Positions 58,038-64,000 of a stretch of DNA of 64,000 bases are shown piece after piece. The notes below the pieces were generated by a model that did not search any database, had not been told where the DNA came from, and saw only the letters and a list, made by a program, of their open reading frames with translations. Origin of the DNA: Flavobacteriales bacterium (GTDB lineage Bacteria > Bacteroidota > Bacteroidia > NS11-12g > UBA9320). Where the stretch lies: contig JACJZU010000001.1 of assembly GCA_020635435.1 (NCBI GenBank), positions 682,001 to 746,000 of the forward strand, in the 5' to 3' direction. Position numbers and translations under genes: made by a program. Position 1 is the stretch's first letter. Every line of letters starts with the position of its first letter.

Positions 58038-60869
58038 TTACCTCAAACGGGCTTTCACCTCAACTTCCTGGTAACATTCCAGGACGTCACCCACCTGAAG
58101 ATCGTTGTAGTTCTTCACCTGCATACCGCATTCGTAGCCCTTAGCGACTTCTTTCACATCGTCCTTGAAACGCTTGAGCGAAGCGATGTCGCCTTCATAC
58201 ACAACAACTCCTTCGCGGATCACGCGAACTTTATTATCGCGGGTCACTTTTCCATCAAGCACATAACAACCTCCCACAGTACCAACTTTCGTGATCTTGA
58301 ACACATCCCTTACCTCCACGTTTGCAGTCACTTTCTCCTCAATTTCAGGAGCAAGCATTCCTTCCATAGCGGAGCGGATCTCTTCAATAGCTTTGTAGAT
58401 CACGTTGTAATGGCGGATATCGATCATCTCATGCTCGGCAAGTTTACGCGCACTCGGCGCAGGACGTACCTGGAACCCAACGATTATGGCATCGGAGGCA
58501 CTGGCGAGAAGGACATCGGATTCTGTGATCTGACCAACCGATTTATGTATCACATTGACCTGGATCTGCTCTGTGCTCAACTTGATAAGTGCATCGGAGA
58601 GTGCTTCTGCCGATCCGTCAACATCTGCTTTAACGATCACTTTCAATTCCTTGAAGTTACCTACTGCCAGTCGGCGCCCGATCTCATCAAGTGTGATGTG
58701 CTTGGTGGCCCGGATACCTTGTTCGCGCTGCAACTGCGTACGTTTGTTCGCAATTTCCTTGGCATCAGACTCTGTTTTCATCACCTGGAAAATATCCCCA
58801 GCTGTGGGAGCACTTGTAAATCCGAGAACATTCACCGGCGTTGACGGATCAGCCTCTTCAACCTGTTGCATACGCTCATTGAACATGGCCTTTACCCGGC
58901 AGAAGTGGTGACCTGCAACCATGGCATCTCCAACGCGCAATGTACCTTCCTGAACGAGGAGTGAGGCCATGATTCCCCGGCCTTTATCCAGTCGGGCTTC
59001 CATCACAGTACCTTTTGCCCGTTTATCGGGATTGGCCTTTAGTTCGAGCAATTCAGCCTCGAGCAGAACCTTATCCAAAAGTTCATCGATATTGATTCCT
59101 TTTTTCGCAGATATTTCCTGAGCCTGGTATTTTCCGCCCCATTCCTCCACGAGGATATTCAATTGAGAGAGTTCCTCACGGATCCGATCCGTATTGGCAC
59201 CTTCTTTATCGATCTTGTTGAAAGCGAAAACGATCGGCACCCCTGCAGCCTGCGCATGACTGATGGCCTCCTTGGTCTGAGGCATCACGCTATCGTCAGC
59301 TGCAATTACAATGATGGCCACGTCGGTAACCTTTGCTCCCCTTGCACGCATGGCCGTAAATGCCTCGTGACCCGGGGTGTCCACAAATGTGATGTTCTTT
59401 CCATTATTCAGAGTTACCTCGTAAGCCGCAACGTGCTGCGTGATACCTCCCGCTTCGCCGGCGATCACATTTGCGTTGCGTATAAAGTCGAGTAGCGAGG
59501 TCTTACCATGGTCTACGTGACCCATGACCGTGACGATCGGTGGGCGTTCAACCAGTGCATCCGGGTCATCCTGTTCATCTTCCAGGATCTCTACTGTCTC
59601 ATCAGCATCCACAAACTGCACTTCGAACCCAAATTCTTCTGCAACGATCTGAATGGTTTCCGCATCGAGACGCTGGTTGATCGAGACCATTATTCCAAGG
59701 GAAAAACAGGCTGTGATGATCTGATTGACAGTAACATCCATCAGCGAGGCGAGTTCATTGGCGGTCACAAACTCGGTAACCCGGAGTACTTTGCTCTCGA
59801 GTTCCTTTTGGATCGCTTCTTCTTCGCGCATTTGGCGGTGATCTTCCCGTTTCTGCTTACGCATTTTGGAACGGATATTACCACCCTGTTGTCCGCCTTT
59901 CTTACCACTCAATTTGGCAAGCGTGGCCTTGATCTTATCCTGGATCTCCTTCTCCGAGATCTCAGTTTTCTCTTCTTCTTTTTTAACTCCCCGCTTTGGA
60001 CCGCTGCCTACCCGCTTCGGATCCACTTTATTCTTAGTGGTGCGCTTGCGCTTTTTGCGCATCGCATCATCCATTTTACCCTCGCTGCTGGCCACAGGTT
60101 TCTTCTGCGGAGGCTCAGGCAGCTCGATTTTACCCATGATGGTCAAACCACCCAATTTCTCATATTGGGTCTTTAACACTTTGGGTTCCTCTCGCTCAGG
60201 GACAACAGGAGGCTCGGGTTTTTCAACCTCGGGCTGAACTACTTCCGGTTCGGGAGTCGTTTCGGCCTCGGGCTCTGATACAGGTGGCTCCGGCACCTGA
60301 GGTTCTTCATTAGTGGGAACTTCAGGTTCGTCAGACTGCTTGGTCTCCTTCCCTTCCGTTTTTGGCTTCTCGAGGTCGATCTTTCCCAAAACTTTCAGCC
60401 CTGGAAGTCCTTCCTTCTTGAGAGCCGGTTCTTCTTTCGGCTCGATCACTTCCTGTTCTTCCGGTTTCTCAACTTCCACCGGTTTTTCCTCAACCGTCGG
60501 AGTTTCAACCTGTTCAACAGGGGGTTCGGGTGTTTCCTTGGATATCGGATGTGGTAAACCGATATCCTTTATCAGAACAACTTCTTCAAATTCCGCTTCT
60601 TTCTTCTTCCTTTTCGTTTTGAGATTTTTGGCAGAAAGGGTTTCCTGATCCTTGCGAATATTGATCTCAAGGGCCTTTGATTCCTCTTTTGCGGCTCGAT
60701 CCGACTGGAATTCCCTTTGAAGTTCCTCGTACATCTCCTGAGAGATCTTGGCTGTCACCTTGTGATCAACTTCAAATCCCTTCTTATCGAGATGTTCGAC
60801 TAAACTCTTCCAGCTAACGTTCAGTTCGGCTGCAACTTTGTTGATTCTATGGGTTTTACTTCCTGGCAT
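58038..60869 (-). CDS. infB: Translation initiation factor IF-2
   Basis: 943 aa. GTPase that places fMet-tRNA on the 30S subunit and joins subunits. IF2_N domain at about 1-55 (I-N-K-V-A-A-E-L-N-V); a long Pro/Glu/Lys-rich linker (about 120-310); a second IF2_N-type segment (about 350-420); the G domain from about 440 with G1 GHVDHGKTS, G3 V-D-T-P-G-H-E, G4 N-K-I-D; then domains II to IV to the end. It lies 99 bp after nusA, in the conserved rimP-nusA-infB order. Confidence 0.97.
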   Translation of the reverse strand: MPGSKTHRINKVAAELNVSWKSLVEHLDKKGFEVDHKVTAKISQEMYEELQREFQSDRAAKEESKALEINIRKDQETLSAKNLKTKRKKKEAEFEEVVLIKDIGLPHPISKETPEPPVEQVETPTVEEKPVEVEKPEEQEVIEPKEEPALKKEGLPGLKVLGKIDLEKPKTEGKETKQSDEPEVPTNEEPQVPEPPVSEPEAETTPEPEVVQPEVEKPEPPVVPEREEPKVLKTQYEKLGGLTIMGKIELPEPPQKKPVASSEGKMDDAMRKKRKRTTKNKVDPKRVGSGPKRGVKKEEEKTEISEKEIQDKIKATLAKLSGKKGGQQGGNIRSKMRKQKREDHRQMREEEAIQKELESKVLRVTEFVTANELASLMDVTVNQIITACFSLGIMVSINQRLDAETIQIVAEEFGFEVQFVDADETVEILEDEQDDPDALVERPPIVTVMGHVDHGKTSLLDFIRNANVIAGEAGGITQHVAAYEVTLNNGKNITFVDTPGHEAFTAMRARGAKVTDVAIIVIAADDSVMPQTKEAISHAQAAGVPIVFAFNKIDKEGANTDRIREELSQLNILVEEWGGKYQAQEISAKKGINIDELLDKVLLEAELLELKANPDKRAKGTVMEARLDKGRGIMASLLVQEGTLRVGDAMVAGHHFCRVKAMFNERMQQVEEADPSTPVNVLGFTSAPTAGDIFQVMKTESDAKEIANKRTQLQREQGIRATKHITLDEIGRRLAVGNFKELKVIVKADVDGSAEALSDALIKLSTEQIQVNVIHKSVGQITESDVLLASASDAIIVGFQVRPAPSARKLAEHEMIDIRHYNVIYKAIEEIRSAMEGMLAPEIEEKVTANVEVRDVFKITKVGTVGGCYVLDGKVTRDNKVRVIREGVVVYEGDIASLKRFKDDVKEVAKGYECGMQVKNYNDLQVGDVLECYQEVEVKARLR

Positions 60870-60968
60870 TAAAAAGGTTAAGCTTGCGAAATTACTATTA
60901 TTTAGTTCTGCCGGATTCCGCCTTACTTTCGGAATAGCCGGCGTTTATTGTCAGTTCTTCATCGGATC

Positions 60969-62204
60969 TTATTCAAATTCAGCTTCGAATATCTTCTTGA
61001 TCTCGATAATGGTTTCTTCTTCGAGTTCTGTTCTGCGCACAAGATCTTCGTTATCCACCTCGAGCACACTTTTGGCGGTATCCAATCCGATGGCCTTCAG
61101 TTCATCGATGATCCATTCGTCAATTTCATCAGTGAATTCGTCCAGATCGACGTCCATGTCGTCCTCATTCACGGATTCGCGGTAAACATCGATATTGTAT
61201 CCAACCAGTTTACCAGCGAGTTTGATATTGTGTCCGCCTTTTCCGATCGCCAGGGAAACCTGGTCGCTGGGGAGGTAAACATCTGCACGTTTCTCTTCTT
61301 CATTTAACTGGATCGAAGAGATCTTGGCCGGACTCAAGGCGCGCTGCACATAAAGCGGCACGTTGGTGGTATAGTTGATCACATCGATGTTCTCGTTGCG
61401 CAACTCGCGCACGATACCATGGATTCGTGAACCTTTCATACCCACGCAGGCCCCAACCGGATCGATCCGGTCGTCGTAACTTTCAACGGCCACTTTGGCA
61501 CGCTCTCCAGGCTCGCGAACCACATTTTTTATCGTGATCAATCCATCCAGGATCTCCGGTACTTCCAATTCGAACAAACGCTCCAGGAAAATTGGGGCTG
61601 TCCGTGAAAGGATGATCCGCGGGTTGTTATTGTTCATCTCCACCCTTAGAACCACAGCACGGATCGAATCGCCCTTTTTGAAGAAATCACGGGGTATCAT
61701 TTCCGTTTTCGGAAGGATCAGTTCGTTTCCTTCATCGTCGAGGATCATCAATTCTCTCTTCCAGATCTGATAAACCTCACCCACTACGATCTCACCAACA
61801 CGATCTTTGTATTTCTTGTAGATCTCATCCTTTTCGAGCTCCAGGATACGGGAAAGGAGTGTCTGACGAGCAGTAAGTACAGCCCGACGGCCAAAATCCT
61901 CCATTTGAACTTCTTGAATGGCCTCTTCTCCGATCTCGTAATCATCTTCCAGTTTCAGTGCTTCGGAAATGCTGATCTCGAGGTTGTCATCCTCTACCTC
62001 ACCATCGTCTACGATACGCCGGTTCCGGAAGATCTCCAGGTCGCCCGACTCCGTATTGATAATGATGTCGAAATTCTCATCCGACCCGAATTTGCGGCGC
62101 AACATGCTGCGGAATACATCTTCCATTACGCGCATCATCGTTGCCCTGTCGATGTTCTTGAACTCCTTGAATTCCGAAAACGACTCTACTAATCCTAGGC
62201 TCAT
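60969..62204 (-). CDS. nusA: Transcription termination/antitermination factor NusA
   Basis: 411 aa, the size usual in Bacteroidota, which lack the C-terminal acidic repeats of E. coli NusA. N-terminal RNA-polymerase-binding domain (about 1-130), S1 domain (about 135-210, V-G-E-I-V-V-G-E-V-Y), KH1 (about 235-300, G-M-K-G-S-R-I-H-G-I-V) and KH2 (about 305-370, I-G-K-G-G-H-N-I-K-L-A-G), then an acidic tail with D-x-D-x-D. Starts 4 bp after rimP stops. Confidence 0.96.
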   Translation of the reverse strand: MSLGLVESFSEFKEFKNIDRATMMRVMEDVFRSMLRRKFGSDENFDIIINTESGDLEIFRNRRIVDDGEVEDDNLEISISEALKLEDDYEIGEEAIQEVQMEDFGRRAVLTARQTLLSRILELEKDEIYKKYKDRVGEIVVGEVYQIWKRELMILDDEGNELILPKTEMIPRDFFKKGDSIRAVVLRVEMNNNNPRIILSRTAPIFLERLFELEVPEILDGLITIKNVVREPGERAKVAVESYDDRIDPVGACVGMKGSRIHGIVRELRNENIDVINYTTNVPLYVQRALSPAKISSIQLNEEEKRADVYLPSDQVSLAIGKGGHNIKLAGKLVGYNIDVYRESVNEDDMDVDLDEFTDEIDEWIIDELKAIGLDTAKSVLEVDNEDLVRRTELEEETIIEIKKIFEAEFE

Positions 62205-62208
62205 AGTA

Positions 62209-62679
62209 TCAATTAAAGCTTATTACAACTTTTGAAGTTTCAATATCTGTAAAGGGAACATGCTTGATGTCTCCCAATTCATTCTTAATGTGTTTCTTTT
62301 CCGATCTCAGGACTTCCTGCACTTTTATACCCTTCTCCTCCACTTCCATCAGAATAAACTCACCCAAACGACCGTCGACAAAACTGATCTCCAACGTTCG
62401 GCCTAAGTGTTGCGGATATTGCCGCTCCTTTTTCAGAGGGCGATCAACTCCCGGACTGGAAATCACGAGATTGAAAGGGCGTCCGTCGTACTCCTCGTCG
62501 ATCATTCGGGATAAACGTCGGCTGATCCGTGCACAAACATCAATACTCACCCCGCTATCTCCGTCCAATAGCACCTGGATCTTAGGACTTTCAGCGCCAC
62601 CCAAAACATCGACAATGAAATATTCACTGCCTTCGATCTCGGCTTCAACCCGCTCGGTGATCCATTTTTTAAGATCCAT
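62209..62679 (-). CDS. rimP: Ribosome maturation factor RimP
   Basis: About 156 aa from the Met at 62679 (M-D-L-K-K-W-I-T). A start at 62724 would lie inside the terminator hairpin of the upstream gene and is rejected. RimP helps 30S maturation. Two-domain fold: Y-F-I-V-D-V-L-G-G and Q-V-L-L-D-G-D-S-G-V-S-I-D-V-C in the N-terminal half, Y-x-L-x-V-S-S-P-G-V-D-R-P-like L-V-I-S-S-P-G-V-D-R-P-L in the middle, and a C-terminal Sm-like barrel. First gene of the rimP-nusA-infB operon. Confidence 0.93.
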   Translation of the reverse strand: MDLKKWITERVEAEIEGSEYFIVDVLGGAESPKIQVLLDGDSGVSIDVCARISRRLSRMIDEEYDGRPFNLVISSPGVDRPLKKERQYPQHLGRTLEISFVDGRLGEFILMEVEEKGIKVQEVLRSEKKHIKNELGDIKHVPFTDIETSKVVISFN

Positions 62680-62704
62680 TTCTAGCTTCTCAATTCGGAT
62701 TAAT

Positions 62705-62730
62705 AAAAAGGGGGAATCTGTCATTCCCCC
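62705..62730 (-). terminator. Intrinsic terminator of the 2OG oxygenase gene
   Basis: On the minus strand GGGGGAAT-gacag-ATTCCCCC is followed by five T (A-run 62705-62709 on plus). It sits 55 bp past the oxygenase stop (62785) and 26 bp before the rimP start, insulating the rimP operon. Confidence 0.82.
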
Positions 62731-62784
62731 TCCTTGAGATCCGTTATGCGGCGCAAATATACTGGTAAAAATGCTAAAAAAGAA

Positions 62785-63627
62785 CTACTTGTTCCTTTTC
62801 TTCTTGATGTATTTCCATATGATCGGAGGTAACCAATTTGTTGCAGTTCGCACGAAGAAATTGTAGACTCTCATGCTCTGCTCAGACTTCTCACCTTTTC
62901 GGTCTACAAACAGGGTAGTATGATCCTCGAGTCCGGGGTTGATCTCTTCAGCAGGACGACCATTCGTGTAGTAATAGAGTGCCAGCGATTTTCGGCTTCT
63001 GCCCTCGGGGCAGTTCAATGGATCGGGATGTCCATGATATGAAAAATCGGTCGTACTGAACATACACATTCGGTTGAATACCGGAAGTACCTTCTTTTCA
63101 CATTGCGTCATATCGGTATTCCAGAGTTCGAAATGTCCGCCGTACGATTCGTCCCAATCCTTGTTCAGGTAGATCAGAACGTTCAAACGGCGATCGAGTC
63201 CGGTTAGTTTATGTTTATTGAAATCGGCATGAATTTTCAGGTAGCCACCCTTCCGGATCTGATGGCAACCTCCTCCTTCGAAATAAGCATCTCCGATCAG
63301 ATTTTCGATTCCTGTGAGTTCAGAGAGGAAATTCAGAAATGGCTCAGAATTCAGGAAGTGCATGAAAACCTTGGTGGCCTTCCCGAAACGTGCCTCTCCG
63401 CGCGAAGCCAGCTTTATCTCGTTCGGATTCTGGAAATTGATATCGCCTTTATCACCCATCTCAGGGAATTCACTTAATACGAGATTCAAAAAATCCTCGT
63501 TGAAGAAGTCGTCGAAATACATGTTCGGGAACGGGCTATTGGCCTTATATTCAGCCTTTTTAGCACGTGCCAGACTCATGAGTTCGTCGTAATTGATGTC
63601 CAGTACCTGATAATCTCCTATTTGCAT
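62785..63627 (-). CDS. 2-oxoglutarate/Fe(II)-dependent oxygenase, prolyl-hydroxylase type
   Basis: 280 aa from the Met at 63627 (M-Q-I-G-D-Y-Q-V-L-D); an earlier in-frame start would add 18 residues of low-complexity sequence before it. Contains the double-stranded β-helix Fe motif: H-x-D in L-K-I-H-A-D-F-N, the distal His in D-F-S-Y-H-G-H-P-D, and the 2OG-binding Arg in R-S-R-K-S-L-A-L-Y-Y-Y. Preceded by V-L-I-Y-L-N-K-D-W. It probably hydroxylates a protein or small molecule; target unknown. Divergent from the DUF2723 gene at the window end. Confidence 0.88.
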   Translation of the reverse strand: MQIGDYQVLDINYDELMSLARAKKAEYKANSPFPNMYFDDFFNEDFLNLVLSEFPEMGDKGDINFQNPNEIKLASRGEARFGKATKVFMHFLNSEPFLNFLSELTGIENLIGDAYFEGGGCHQIRKGGYLKIHADFNKHKLTGLDRRLNVLIYLNKDWDESYGGHFELWNTDMTQCEKKVLPVFNRMCMFSTTDFSYHGHPDPLNCPEGRSRKSLALYYYTNGRPAEEINPGLEDHTTLFVDRKGEKSEQSMRVYNFFVRTATNWLPPIIWKYIKKKRNK

Positions 63628-63643
63628 GGGTTTTGGGCCTCCG

Positions 63644-63672
63644 TTGAGGTGTAAAAAAAAGAAATAATTTTG
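63644..63672 (+). promoter_or_regulatory. Candidate promoter of the DUF2723 gene
   Basis: TTG (63644-63646), 18 nt, then TAATTTTG (63665-63672), an exact TAnnTTTG -7 box, 23 bp before the ATG at 63696. Spacing is 1 nt shorter than typical. Confidence 0.55.
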
Positions 63673-63695
63673 TGTCCGCAAAGATTGACGAGAAC

Positions 63696-64000
63696 ATGCT
63701 GAATTACAAGCGCTTTAATATTATCGTAGGTTGGGTGTTATTCGCAGCATCCCTGGTGGTTTACATGCTCACTCTGGAACCTTCTGTTCCGCTGTGGGAC
63801 TGTGGGGAATTCATCTCCGCTTCATACACATTGCAAGTTGTTCACCCTCCGGGTGCTCCTCTTTTCCTGATGCTGGGACGCTTGTTTTCGCTTTTCTCCT
63901 GGGGCAATCCGGAAGGGATAGCTTTGGCCGTTAATGCGCTCAGTGCCGTGGCCAGCGCATTAACAGTGACCTTCACATTTTGGATCATCACCCATTTCGC
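63696..64000 (+). CDS. DUF2723 membrane protein (glycosyltransferase-like), N-terminal part
   Basis: About 101 codons are in the window; the gene runs off the right edge. The start is ATG 63696 (M-L-N-Y-K-R-F-N). A first hydrophobic helix (about 8-27) is followed by the family block Y-M-L-T-L-E-P-S-V-P-L-W-D-C-G-E-F-I-S, with A-S-Y-T-L-Q-V-V-H-P-P-G-A-P-L-F as the conserved periplasmic loop, then a second and third helix. DUF2723 proteins are large polytopic inner-membrane proteins related to protein O-mannosyltransferases and GT39/GT83 enzymes; they are thought to glycosylate exported proteins in Bacteroidota. Confidence 0.9.
   Translation, partial: MLNYKRFNIIVGWVLFAASLVVYMLTLEPSVPLWDCGEFISASYTLQVVHPPGAPLFLMLGRLFSLFSWGNPEGIALAVNALSAVASALTVTFTFWIITHF

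Noticed and set aside
62680..62724. Longer N-terminus for RimP
   Set aside because: It lies in the terminator hairpin of the preceding gene and the extra residues do not look like RimP.

Overview
The window is a bacterial chromosome segment from a member of the Bacteroidota, most like the Flavobacteriales. Several features point there. Secreted proteins carry type IX secretion (T9SS) C-terminal sorting domains of both classes, and there is a PorV/PorQ-type outer-membrane protein. Signal peptides repeatedly end in A-Q. The domain repertoire (DUF4468, DUF4369/TlpA-like, choice-of-anchor L, GH3, DUF2723) is typical of the phylum. Candidate promoters match the Bacteroidota -7 element TAnnTTTG, twice with a TTG about 18-20 nt upstream. 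GC content looks moderate. I see no rRNA, tRNA, CRISPR array, transposase or integrase. GTG and TTG starts are fairly frequent.

Layout. (1) 1-9.6 kb: a tandem array, all on the minus strand, of at least three giant T9SS cargo proteins; two are complete (1418 and 1416 aa) and one runs off the left edge. The two complete copies share about 2 kb of apparently identical DNA. (2) 9.9-16.4 kb: a UvrD-type helicase/nuclease, an Nfu Fe-S scaffold, a choice-of-anchor L adhesin-like protein and a small T9SS cargo. (3) 16.4-24.5 kb: a FadL-like porin and a low-complexity Gly/Trp then Ser/Arg protein, divergent from proS; then a DUF2007 protein, a radical SAM/SPASM protein and an OmpA protein. (4) 24.5-30.5 kb: uvrB; an orphan RnfD/NqrB-like membrane protein overlapping a DUF2330 protein; a GH3-family enzyme. 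(5) 30.5-37.7 kb, minus strand: a compact run of exported proteases (caspase-like, then trypsin-like with ankyrin repeats, then M28), preceded by a composite glycosyltransferase. (6) 37.8-46.9 kb: envelope proteins, an AcpH-like protein, a DUF4468 protein, a VWA/MoxR-type AAA pair with a perfect palindrome just before its start codon, an alkyltransferase-like protein lacking the reactive Cys, and a thioredoxin-like lipid-envelope protein. (7) 46.9-55.6 kb: an MBOAT acyltransferase with an SGNH-like partner, an amphipathic stress-type protein, trhO, a DUF3089 hydrolase, a Ric/ScdA-like protein, an SdpI-like protein and an M49-like metallopeptidase lipoprotein. (8) 55.6-64 kb: the rimK/rimB pair with fabH, the conserved rimP-nusA-infB operon, a 2OG-Fe(II) oxygenase and the start of a DUF2723 protein.

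How the genes fit together. Core information-processing genes (infB, nusA, rimP, proS, uvrB, trhO) are interleaved with envelope and secretion genes. The two regions most worth attention are the concerted evolution of the giant T9SS proteins at the left end and the caspase / trypsin-ankyrin / M28 cluster at 30.5-35.4 kb, which looks like a periplasmic or envelope protease set of unknown purpose.
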